A program made the translations under genes and the position numbers. A model generated the notes under the pieces. It saw only the letters and a list, made by a program, of their open reading frames with translations, had not been told where the DNA came from and did not search any database. Below are positions 1 through 6,795 of a DNA stretch of 12,359 nt, one piece after another. The stretch spans positions 1-12,359 of the forward strand of contig JANYCH010000353.1 in assembly GCA_025360395.1 (NCBI GenBank), in the 5' to 3' direction. Source of the DNA: Cytophagales bacterium (lineage in GTDB: Bacteria > Bacteroidota > Bacteroidia > Cytophagales > UBA9547). Positions within the stretch are counted from its first letter, which is position 1, and each line of letters opens with the position of its first letter.

Positions 1-762
1 ATCAAAACCAAAGAAAGACAGTGTCTTGTTTGTAAACTTGTGAAAGATGTAAAATAATTTTGATTTTTGATTCTTTTGATATAGTTCGTGCTTATTGGAA
101 AATTTTCCTACATGTAAAACCTCTGGCTTAGACCTTATCTTCTTTTCAAAAACAACAATTCCATCATAAAAATGAATACCTGAAATATTTTCAGTATAAT
201 ATTCAATAGTTACATTTTTATCATTGTGCCATGAATAGAGTTTGTCTATTAAATCCTTTGAAAATTCAATAAAACTAGACTTCCTCTTCAAGCCACCACC
301 ATATGTATAGGAATAAGAAGTATGGGTATCTTCACATAAATATATTCCTTGATCGTTAAGATGGTTAAATAAATAATTAAAGGAAGTAATTTGTTGTTTC
401 ATAGTATGTCCGCCATCGTCAATAACAATGTCAAAATGTGGTACATTTTTGACAAAAGAATTAAGAAAAACTTCATCCGACTGAGAGCCGATGTAGATAT
501 TTACATTTTTTTCTTCATACAATTTGCAGTCTGGATTTATGTCCATTCCATAAAACTCCAACTTTTCTCCAAAGTATCTTTTCCAAAGCTCTATACTTCC
601 GCCATCTAATAGTCCAATTTCTAGAACGCGAACTTTCTCATAATCTAAAAATTTATTGAAAAAGGTATCATATACTTCGAAATAGTTAGAATATTTTAAA
701 ACATATCTATCGTTTGAAAGTGTATCAAACAATTCTTTAAAACTAGAGGACTTGTATTCCAT
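1..762 (-). CDS. Partial MycE/TylE-like sugar O-methyltransferase (3' end off the window)
   Basis: An open frame of 254 codons starts at an ATG (762-760) and runs off the left edge without a stop. It is a class I SAM-dependent methyltransferase. The SAM-binding loop VLEIGLLDGGS lies at residues 46-56, the strand-2 acidic segment GMDIN at 72-76, DIVIDDGGHT at 111-120 and CEDTHTSYS at 143-151. The DDGGH and EDTHTSY segments match the family of metal-dependent sugar O-methyltransferases that includes MycE and TylE, in which equivalent Asp/Glu residues bind Mg2+ beside the sugar hydroxyl. I infer a hexose O-methyltransferase acting in the cytoplasm on a glycan unit or its precursor. Related proteins are about this long, so only a few codons may be missing. 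The gene begins 8 bases after the flippase stop and is probably cotranscribed with it. The exact substrate cannot be read from the sequence. Confidence 0.85.
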   Translation of the reverse strand, partial: MEYKSSSFKELFDTLSNDRYVLKYSNYFEVYDTFFNKFLDYEKVRVLEIGLLDGGSIELWKRYFGEKLEFYGMDINPDCKLYEEKNVNIYIGSQSDEVFLNSFVKNVPHFDIVIDDGGHTMKQQITSFNYLFNHLNDQGIYLCEDTHTSYSYTYGGGLKRKSSFIEFSKDLIDKLYSWHNDKNVTIEYYTENISGIHFYDGIVVFEKKIRSKPEVLHVGKFSNKHELYQKNQKSKLFYIFHKFTNKTLSFFGFD

Positions 763-770
763 TATTTGAT

Positions 771-2069
771 CTATGCTAATCTAGACTCTTTATTGTATCG
801 CAAAAATAGTAAATATGTATATACTATTGTGATACTGTTGGAGAGAAGTGAGGCTATACCTAAACCTATTATGCCCCAAATTTTTATGAAAATAAATGAA
901 AAAACCAAATTTGCCAATATCTCGAATATTACAACAACTTTAACTCTTTTTTGCTGGCCAGTTAAATTACAGAAATTCCAAAGAACCCAGTGAATACTGC
1001 TAGTTATGCATATAAGACTTAATACTGTTATCAATCTCTGATCAAAAATTATAGCCTTGTCCAGCCAAAACTCTAACAAATATTTACCCGTAAAAACAAT
1101 TGCAAAAAACGCAGCAATAGATAATATTAAATTGATCCACAATAGCTTATTATAAATATCTGCAACTGCTTCGTGCTTCCCTTGATTAAATAATGACAAA
1201 ATTTTAGGTCCTTTTATTTCTGTAACTTTTTTAATTATTTTAAGTGCTATATCCTGCAATCTGAATGATTGAGAATACATAGTCACAACTCCCATATTAA
1301 AGTTCATCATAGAAATAAAAAAGACATCAGTTTGTGCAATGATAATTGAACTTATGCCAAGTAACCAATAAGATAGGCTATTATGTATATTCTCAATCAT
1401 GTATTTGCTATTAAAACTTTTCTTTTCAATTACTATTTTCTCTTTAGACAAAAATCTTTTCAAGGAATATGAAAATGCACCGACTGCTATAAATGAATAA
1501 ATAATTGCCAGAACACGAATATCTTCGAACCAATACAACCCTACCACAAATAAGACATTCATAACTCCTAACCTCAACATTTCCAGGATGTTTTTGTGGT
1601 AGATGTACTTGAAATTGTAGTACAAAATTGCTTCAAGATAAGCCGAAACTGCATTGAATAATACACCAGGGAGCAACAAAAGAAGTAACGAACCAAATAT
1701 GTCAGTGTATTTCTCAGTTCTTACAAAAAAATAAGAAAATTTATATATAACTAAAACTGCTAATGTTGTTATTAATATCTGTATAAAAATTATATACAAA
1801 TTGCTTGAAAAAAAAACTGCAAGCTTATTGTTGGCCTTGAATGAATCAAATTTAAATATTGTTACAGCCGTAAATCCGAAATTAAATATACCCAGAATAC
1901 CTGCCATACCAAAGGCAAGAATCCATACCCCATATAGTTCTTTATGGAGAATTAATATGTTTTCCCGGACTGCATAAATACTTGCCAGCACGTTAAAAAC
2001 AATTACAAAATATGAAAATAAATTATAATTTATAAACTTCTGATTTTCCTTGATTATTTTGCGCAACAT
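771..2069 (-). CDS. wzx: Wzx-like polysaccharide flippase (MOP superfamily)
   Basis: This 432-residue protein is almost entirely hydrophobic, with about 12 predicted membrane segments: roughly residues 17-36, 45-68, 85-108, 122-145, 160-180, 185-203, 230-250, 255-278, 308-330, 340-368, 380-400 and 402-425. A short basic amphipathic N-terminus precedes the first. Length, topology and the loop motif QSFRLQDIA near residues 268-276 suit the oligosaccharide-flippase/polysaccharide-transport branch of the MOP superfamily. Such proteins move undecaprenyl-diphosphate-linked repeat units from the cytoplasmic to the periplasmic face of the inner membrane. The ATG at 2069 is the only reasonable start, since the next Met lies inside the second membrane segment. 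It faces the FkbM gene with only 9 bases between start codons and is followed by the partial methyltransferase. It is the only obvious transporter here; the gene name rests on family and context. A MATE-type exporter of another lipid-linked glycan is the main alternative. Confidence 0.85.
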   Translation of the reverse strand: MLRKIIKENQKFINYNLFSYFVIVFNVLASIYAVRENILILHKELYGVWILAFGMAGILGIFNFGFTAVTIFKFDSFKANNKLAVFFSSNLYIIFIQILITTLAVLVIYKFSYFFVRTEKYTDIFGSLLLLLLPGVLFNAVSAYLEAILYYNFKYIYHKNILEMLRLGVMNVLFVVGLYWFEDIRVLAIIYSFIAVGAFSYSLKRFLSKEKIVIEKKSFNSKYMIENIHNSLSYWLLGISSIIIAQTDVFFISMMNFNMGVVTMYSQSFRLQDIALKIIKKVTEIKGPKILSLFNQGKHEAVADIYNKLLWINLILSIAAFFAIVFTGKYLLEFWLDKAIIFDQRLITVLSLICITSSIHWVLWNFCNLTGQQKRVKVVVIFEILANLVFSFIFIKIWGIIGLGIASLLSNSITIVYTYLLFLRYNKESRLA

Positions 2070-2078
2070 TTGTAACTT

Positions 2079-2957
2079 ATGAATTTATTAAATGTACTGT
2101 TGCAATTGCCAAATATTACTTGGAATGGGCGCAGGACTATGTTTTACTATTATCTGAAAAAGATATTAACCCTCAAAGTTAGCAAGAAGGAAGCCAATTT
2201 AAAAAAACTGGTTATTTGTACAAAAAAAGGGAATGGTCAAATTACCGGCGTTTCTGATAATGAGTATAAAGGATATGTAAGGCATTTCGATAAAAAAATT
2301 AGTTTTTCACTTCGAAATGAGATTTTTAGTGATGTTGGAATCCTTTACGAGTTCATAGTACAAGGTGAATACAATAAATTATTTGCTTTGGCACGTCAAA
2401 AATACTCACCAGATCACCAATTAAACATTATTGATGCTGGAGGCAACATTGGACTCTTCTCTATTTTTGCTATGTCCAACTTCCCTAAATGCCAGATCGC
2501 TTATATTGAACCAGACAACGAAGCTAAATTACAATTTGAAAAGCTTTTAAAATTAAACAAAAGAAAATCTCCATTTATTTTTGCTAACGGACTGGCCAAT
2601 GATCCAGAAAATAATATTTTACTGGATCATGGGCCTCGTGGTCAAGGAAATGCGGGGTTTGTTACTAGGAAAAGCAGTAAATTTACTGGTCTAACCACTA
2701 CAAGTCTGGAAGAAATTTTTAAAAAATGCGAATTTAATGAAGTCAATATATTAAAAATAGACATTGAAGGTTCTGAAGAAGAAGTAATTTTAGGTAATAA
2801 TTTCAATCAGGAATTGGCTTCGAGAATTGAAATTGTAGCGATTGAAATACATGATGACCAGGTTGATAGGAAGAAAATTGAAGCCAAGCTTTTCTCTTTA
2901 GGTTTCGAAAAAATACTTTCTGAGAGAGTCGATATTTTCAAAAATAAATATAAGTAA
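2079..2957 (+). CDS. FkbM-family SAM-dependent methyltransferase
   Basis: The 292-residue protein has the FkbM-family signature. The SAM-binding loop IIDAGGNIGLFS is at residues 117-128, the ribose-binding acidic segment YIEPDNE at 142-148, and the family's hallmark LKIDIEGSEEEVI at 225-237. FkbM-type enzymes O-methylate hydroxyls of polyketides, sugars and glycans. In this setting methylation of a sugar in the repeat unit is the natural inference. The first ATG (2079) is only 9 bases from the divergent flippase start. A second in-frame ATG at 2139 (Met21) would leave a 69-base intergenic region and still keep the whole catalytic domain, so the true start is uncertain. The StrF-like glycosyltransferase starts 12 bases downstream, which implies a shared transcript. 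The N-terminal 100 residues have no recognisable domain. Confidence 0.87.
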   Translation: MNLLNVLLQLPNITWNGRRTMFYYYLKKILTLKVSKKEANLKKLVICTKKGNGQITGVSDNEYKGYVRHFDKKISFSLRNEIFSDVGILYEFIVQGEYNKLFALARQKYSPDHQLNIIDAGGNIGLFSIFAMSNFPKCQIAYIEPDNEAKLQFEKLLKLNKRKSPFIFANGLANDPENNILLDHGPRGQGNAGFVTRKSSKFTGLTTTSLEEIFKKCEFNEVNILKIDIEGSEEEVILGNNFNQELASRIEIVAIEIHDDQVDRKKIEAKLFSLGFEKILSERVDIFKNKYK

Positions 2958-2969
2958 CATGTTTGTTAA

Positions 2970-3833
2970 ATGATAAGCATACTAATATGTAGCATAAACG
3001 AAGTTCTAAAAAGAAATTTGATTAAAAATATAAAGGAAACAATAGGAACGGCCTTTGAGATACTTATTCATGACAATATTGCAAACAAAAAAAGTATTTC
3101 TTCAGTCTACAATCAGCTAAAAGAAAAAGCCAATGGGGACTTCATTTGCTTCTTGCACGAGGATGTCATATTTAACACAAAAAATTGGGGAGTAAAAATT
3201 ATTGATGCTATCAATTCTGATGCTTCTATAGGGATGATAGGTATTGCTGGTAGTAAATACAAAAGTAGAATACCTAGTAGTTGGGGATGTATAAACAAAA
3301 AACACCTTGTCTTACATTATATTCAAGGACAAAAATACTACGAAGGCAAAAAGGTAACCCCTATATACGAGAATGATACAAATCCTGCGACTAATGTCGT
3401 TTGTATCGATGGTGTTTTGATGTTCATTACAAAAGATGTTTGCTCAAAAATTCAATTTGATGAATCTATAATAAAGGGCTTTCATGGTTATGATTTGGAT
3501 TTGTCTATGCAAGTTCTTAACCAAGGCCGCAAGATAATCGTTTCCAATCAAGTGCTAGTTACTCATCTTTCTGAAGGCACACCTAATATCGATTGGTATA
3601 ATACACACAAACAGTTATCAAAAAAATGGGAGAAAAACCTACCCATTAAAATTAATCAGATAAACCTAATAGAACTAGTTTCTAATGAATATAACTGTTT
3701 TTATAGTGGGCTATTCCCTCTGAAAAATAAAAATAGGCTATTGATGATAAAACATTTCTGGAATTATTTCAGCATTCATTTTCTCTGGTTTTTTTTATAT
3801 AAACATCTTATAAAAAAATGGAAAACCCATTAA
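2970..3833 (+). CDS. StrF-like GT-A glycosyltransferase
   Basis: The 287-residue protein resembles the StrF-type branch of GT2-like glycosyltransferases (Glyco_tranf_2_5). It opens with MISILICSINE, typical of the first strand of the GT-A nucleotide-binding fold. ISSVYNQLKEKANGDFICFLHEDV at about residues 43-66 carries the HED triad (63-65) that stands where most GT2 enzymes have DxD. GMIGIAGS (88-95) and FHGYDLDLSM (171-180) follow. The last 25 residues are aromatic and hydrophobic, then basic, suggesting contact with the inner membrane where the lipid-linked acceptor sits. It would transfer one sugar from a nucleotide donor to the growing unit; donor and acceptor are not deducible. Its end overlaps the next glycosyltransferase gene by 16 bases, the only overlap in this block. 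The conserved catalytic region suggests a working enzyme. Confidence 0.8.
   Translation: MISILICSINEVLKRNLIKNIKETIGTAFEILIHDNIANKKSISSVYNQLKEKANGDFICFLHEDVIFNTKNWGVKIIDAINSDASIGMIGIAGSKYKSRIPSSWGCINKKHLVLHYIQGQKYYEGKKVTPIYENDTNPATNVVCIDGVLMFITKDVCSKIQFDESIIKGFHGYDLDLSMQVLNQGRKIIVSNQVLVTHLSEGTPNIDWYNTHKQLSKKWEKNLPIKINQINLIELVSNEYNCFYSGLFPLKNKNRLLMIKHFWNYFSIHFLWFFLYKHLIKKWKTH
3812..3818 (+). other. In-phase A_AAA_AAA heptamer at the overlap of two glycosyltransferase genes
   Basis: Seven A residues lie in the phase of a classical -1 slippery heptamer relative to the upstream StrF-like gene: its codons are ATA, AAA (3813-3815), AAA (3816-3818), TGG. A -1 slip would place the next codon exactly on the ATG (3818-3820) of the following GT2 gene, giving a 623-residue fusion. 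I see no convincing downstream stem-loop. A-rich sequence before a start codon is also ordinary in Bacteroidota, and the same in-phase heptamer occurs at 2222-2228, where a slip would soon reach a stop. This entry records the coincidence, not a demonstrated recoding site. Confidence 0.2.
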
Positions 3834-4840
3834 TTTCAATCATATCGCCAACATACAATCACGAGAAGTATATTGAAGAATGTATCAACTCTGTTTTAGC
3901 GCAAACATACCAAAACTGGGAAATGCATATTATGGATGATGGTAGTTCTGATAAAACAGGAGAAATTTCTATAAAACATGCAATAAAAGACTCTCGCATA
4001 AAATACCATCACCAAAACCATATAGGTGTACACCGTTTGCATGAGACTTATAATAAAGCGTTGTCCTTATGTAATGGAAAGTACATTGCTATATTAGAAT
4101 GTGACGATGTATGGTATCCAAATAAGCTTCAGCGCCAGGTTGAAGCTCTGGAGTCAAATTCAGAGTGTGTGTTAGCCTGGGCAAGTGTGTACAACAGTCG
4201 GGAGCAAATAAGTGATATTTTAAAATTTCAGCCAGACGCAGAACAGCTAAGGCAAAAGCCGTACTTTGAAAACAAACCAATAGGTATTATAAATAGGGCT
4301 ATTTATTTCGGAAATTTTATTCCCGCATTAACTATTTTTATCAGAAAAGATGTTTTGAACTCTATTGGTGGATTTAAATATCTCGAAAACCTGCCTTTGA
4401 TTGACCAACCAACCCTGTACCATTTGGCTAATGAAGGGCATTTTTTTTATGATGAAGAGCCATTGGGCGTATATAGGAGATACAGCACTCAAACAACCAA
4501 GAAATTAACCCTTGATATTGTGAAAGGGAATAAAATCTATGTAATCGAACATTACAATAGCCTGTCTGCAAAGCAGAAAGAAATTATTGGTCTTTCTCAT
4601 CATCAATTGGAAAATGAACTTGCTACAATGGAGATGACAAGTCGTGCCTCATATGCAAGAGCCTGTTTGATTCGAAAAGAATTTTCGATCGCCAGAAAAG
4701 AGTATCTTAATGTCGCTTTTTTCCCAAGTACGTTTAATTTGCTTTGGAGGATCCGAGGGATAATAGGATTTTGTTTTGGAGTTGCTAACATGAACGTAGA
4801 ATCAGTTGCAAAAAAATTAGGCAAAAGATATTATAAATAG
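3818..4840 (+). CDS. Family 2 glycosyltransferase (GT-A fold)
   Basis: The 340-residue protein is a clear GT2 enzyme. ISIISPTYNHEKYIEECINSV starts at residue 6, MDDGSSDKT (39-47) supplies the nucleotide-binding acidic residues, and LECDDVWYP (93-101) holds the DxD-like metal-binding site. GGFKYLENLPLIDQPTLYHLA (about 178-198) corresponds to the acceptor-side region with an Asp in the usual catalytic-base position. YRRYSTQTT follows as the conserved basic segment after the fold. Such enzymes invert the anomeric centre and add one sugar to a lipid-linked intermediate on the cytoplasmic face. The ATG at 3818 overlaps the previous gene by 16 bases in another frame and is preceded by a run of A rather than a Shine-Dalgarno sequence. 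The next gene begins 17 bases downstream. The sugar donor cannot be inferred. Confidence 0.9.
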   Translation: MENPLISIISPTYNHEKYIEECINSVLAQTYQNWEMHIMDDGSSDKTGEISIKHAIKDSRIKYHHQNHIGVHRLHETYNKALSLCNGKYIAILECDDVWYPNKLQRQVEALESNSECVLAWASVYNSREQISDILKFQPDAEQLRQKPYFENKPIGIINRAIYFGNFIPALTIFIRKDVLNSIGGFKYLENLPLIDQPTLYHLANEGHFFYDEEPLGVYRRYSTQTTKKLTLDIVKGNKIYVIEHYNSLSAKQKEIIGLSHHQLENELATMEMTSRASYARACLIRKEFSIARKEYLNVAFFPSTFNLLWRIRGIIGFCFGVANMNVESVAKKLGKRYYK

Positions 4841-4857
4841 CCCTTATTTTATTTCTC

Positions 4858-5814
4858 ATGTACATTATTTTGAAGAAATTTTGGGGGATTATTCCAAAAA
4901 GCATCAAAGACGAGATTTGGAGGGTTAGAAAATATTCATTTATAGCCCGCCCATTTAAGAAAAAGGAATGTCTTATTTTTTTTATAGATGGTGAAACATA
5001 TCACGGAGGATTTTGTGACAGAATGAAGGGAGCTATTTCGTTGTTTCATTATTGTCTGATAAAACAAGTTTCGTTTAAGATTTACTATGTGTTCCCTTTC
5101 AAGTTGAGTGATTATTTACTGCCTAACCAGTATGATTGGACGATAAATTCAAACGAAGTGTGCCAAAACTATTTTAGCGTTCAATGCCTCAACCTAATTT
5201 CTGATCCAACAATAGAAAGATTAAAAAAACTCAATCCAAAACGACAGGTACATTCATATGCAAACAGAGATATTGTTGACGAACTAAACAAAGAATATGG
5301 GACCAGTTTTTTATGGGGGCATTTGTTCCAAACATTATTTAAACCAAATAACATTTTGTCAGACCAGATTAAGTTGCACAAATTAAAATTGGGTGAGGGC
5401 TATGTCTCTGTAGCTTTTAGGTTTCAAAACATGCTTGGCGATTTTAAAGAATACAATTTTCCTGAACTATCTGATTTGGACAAAAAACATACTATTCAAA
5501 AAAACAAATCGATGTTAAAAGATATTGTTTTAAAATATCCTGGCAAAAAAGTACTAATTACATCAGACAGCATTTTGTTTTTGCAAAAAATTACTGATAT
5601 AGAAAATACTTATGTAATCCCAATAAAAGGCGATCACTTGGACAATACCACATCAACATCACCAGAATCGCACATGAAGGTATTTTTAGATTTTTTTCTT
5701 TTGTCTGAAAGTTCTAAAATATATTCCGTGGGGACAAAGGAGATGTATAAAACCGATTTTCCATTATATGCCTCAAAAATTAGAAATATAAATTTTGAAA
5801 GGATAATCATTTAA
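4858..5814 (+). CDS. Putative fucosyltransferase-like (NodZ/FUT8-type fold) glycosyltransferase
   Basis: I recognise this 318-residue protein only at the level of a probable fold. The segment GGFCDRMKGAISLF (50-63), followed by a Pro-Phe-x-Leu-x-x-Tyr-Leu pattern at 80-87, recalls the glycine-rich N-terminal loop (GGxGDRLxG) of NodZ/O-fucosyltransferase-like GT-B proteins. FRFQNMLGDF (187-196) sits where that group has its donor-contacting basic motif. VLITSDSILFL (232-242) and SKIYSVGTKEMYKTDFPLYASKI (286-308) resemble its C-terminal donor-binding half. Family knowledge would suggest GDP-fucose or a related GDP-deoxysugar, which would fit the GDP-mannose-dehydratase-like gene at 5908-6780, but this is inference. 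It is the last gene of the plus-strand block, 17 bases after the GT2 gene. No signal peptide or membrane segment is present. Alternatives are an unrelated polysaccharide-locus protein or another GT-B family. Confidence 0.5.
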   Translation: MYIILKKFWGIIPKSIKDEIWRVRKYSFIARPFKKKECLIFFIDGETYHGGFCDRMKGAISLFHYCLIKQVSFKIYYVFPFKLSDYLLPNQYDWTINSNEVCQNYFSVQCLNLISDPTIERLKKLNPKRQVHSYANRDIVDELNKEYGTSFLWGHLFQTLFKPNNILSDQIKLHKLKLGEGYVSVAFRFQNMLGDFKEYNFPELSDLDKKHTIQKNKSMLKDIVLKYPGKKVLITSDSILFLQKITDIENTYVIPIKGDHLDNTTSTSPESHMKVFLDFFLLSESSKIYSVGTKEMYKTDFPLYASKIRNINFERIII

Positions 5815-5818
5815 AATG

Positions 5819-5845
5819 TGTGATAGAAAGGTACTATTTGTCACA
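5819..5845 (+). terminator. Weak imperfect hairpin in the convergent spacer
   Basis: The 93-base spacer between the convergent genes contains TGTGATAG (5819-5826) and CTAT-TTGT-CACA (5834-5845), which can pair with a 4-base bulge around a 7-base loop. The stem is short and A/T-rich and is not followed by a clear T run on either strand. Position between two converging transcripts is the main reason to suspect termination. The rest of the spacer shows nothing recognisable. Confidence 0.2.
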
Positions 5846-5907
5846 TATATCCAAGCCACATTTATTGAAAAACACTTCTCAATCACCCTAAAGTAAGTAA
5901 TTGATAA

Positions 5908-6780
5908 TTAAATTGGCCTTAACATTATCTCTGCCAATTTATATATATCAGTTTTAGGTGTCCAGCCTAAGTTTTTGATTGTAGAAGGATCAGATACGAG
6001 AATTGAATATTCTGGTTTATAAATTTTATTATGGACAAAATGCACTTTCCAATCCATATCAAGTTGCATAAAACAAAGTTCCAACCATTTCTCTATTGAA
6101 TAGGCCTCACCACTACCTATTACACACTCCAGTATTTTTTCCTGATTAACCAAAGTCCAGATTGCTTCAACCGAATCTCTTGCATAAGTCCATTCCTTTT
6201 GAACGCTGATATCACCGAGAGAAACCTTCTCTTTACTGCCGTTTTTAATTCTTTTGCAGGCTTCAGAAATCATTTTGCTGATGTGCCTTTCTGTTCTTCT
6301 GGGGCTCTCATGATTAAAAAAATAACCTATATAGGTTTTGATACCTAATTTTCTGTAATATCTGGCAGCATATACAGATTGAATCCTCGACATGGCATAT
6401 GCACTGGAGGCATCAAATGGATCTGTTTCCTTAATGGGAACTTCGGTATTTTTAAATTGCAAACCGCTGCCGGAAAGGAAGACTTTTGTTCCCGGGCTAT
6501 GGTTTTTGACTGCTTCCAGGATATTGATTGTACCATCTAATATTGTATTATGATTTTCAATCAATACATCATGCCTGGTTGTGGAATTTGCAGCAAAATG
6601 AAAAATAAAGTCTGGTCTTTCTGATTTTATTGTTCTATTTACAAAATCAGCATCAGCTACGTTGCCTATAATGCCATCACCTGATCTTGATATTTCAAGG
6701 TTATCAATATTATTACTTCTTAGTAAATTGTTAAGGTAATATCCATCCTGCCCGTTCGAACCAAAAATTATACTCTTCAT
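5908..6780 (-). CDS. GDP-mannose 4,6-dehydratase-like SDR (NAD-dependent epimerase/dehydratase) with Lys-to-Arg change
   Basis: The 290-residue protein has an extended-SDR fold close to the GDP-mannose 4,6-dehydratase group. GSNGQDG (7-13) is the GxxGxxG dinucleotide loop. FHFAANS (60-66) and FLSGSG (101-106) are the expected core strands. FFNHESPRRTERH (154-166) and EWTYARDSVEAIW (196-208) match the substrate-binding signatures of GDP-mannose dehydratases. The catalytic YxxxK appears as Y128-AMS-R132, so Lys is Arg. The protein is also shorter than typical dehydratases (about 340-370 residues). It probably acts on a nucleotide-activated, likely GDP-linked, hexose as a dehydratase, epimerase or 4-ketoreductase; which of these is open. 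It is the last gene of the six-gene block, 15 bases after the C-methyltransferase that could use a keto-sugar product. The ATG at 6780 sits directly before the dinucleotide loop, so the start is firm. Confidence 0.78.
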   Translation of the reverse strand: MKSIIFGSNGQDGYYLNNLLRSNNIDNLEISRSGDGIIGNVADADFVNRTIKSERPDFIFHFAANSTTRHDVLIENHNTILDGTINILEAVKNHSPGTKVFLSGSGLQFKNTEVPIKETDPFDASSAYAMSRIQSVYAARYYRKLGIKTYIGYFFNHESPRRTERHISKMISEACKRIKNGSKEKVSLGDISVQKEWTYARDSVEAIWTLVNQEKILECVIGSGEAYSIEKWLELCFMQLDMDWKVHFVHNKIYKPEYSILVSDPSTIKNLGWTPKTDIYKLAEIMLRPI

Positions 6781-6795
6781 TAAGGTTTGATAAGG

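Noticed and set aside
391..993. Open frames on the plus strand (391-609 and 766-993)
   Set aside because: They run antisense to the methyltransferase and flippase genes, have no family features and look like by-products of A/T-rich coding sequence.
2222..2228. In-phase A_AAA_AAA heptamer in the FkbM gene
   Set aside because: A -1 slip here reaches a stop within about ten codons and would destroy the enzyme; it serves mainly to show how common such heptamers are in this sequence.
3113..3305. Two overlapping minus-strand open frames inside the StrF-like gene
   Set aside because: They lie wholly within a gene with clear glycosyltransferase motifs and show no protein-like features of their own.
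4089..5381. Minus-strand open frames at 4089-4280, 4603-4824 and 5181-5381
   Set aside because: All are antisense to real plus-strand genes, short and without recognisable motifs.
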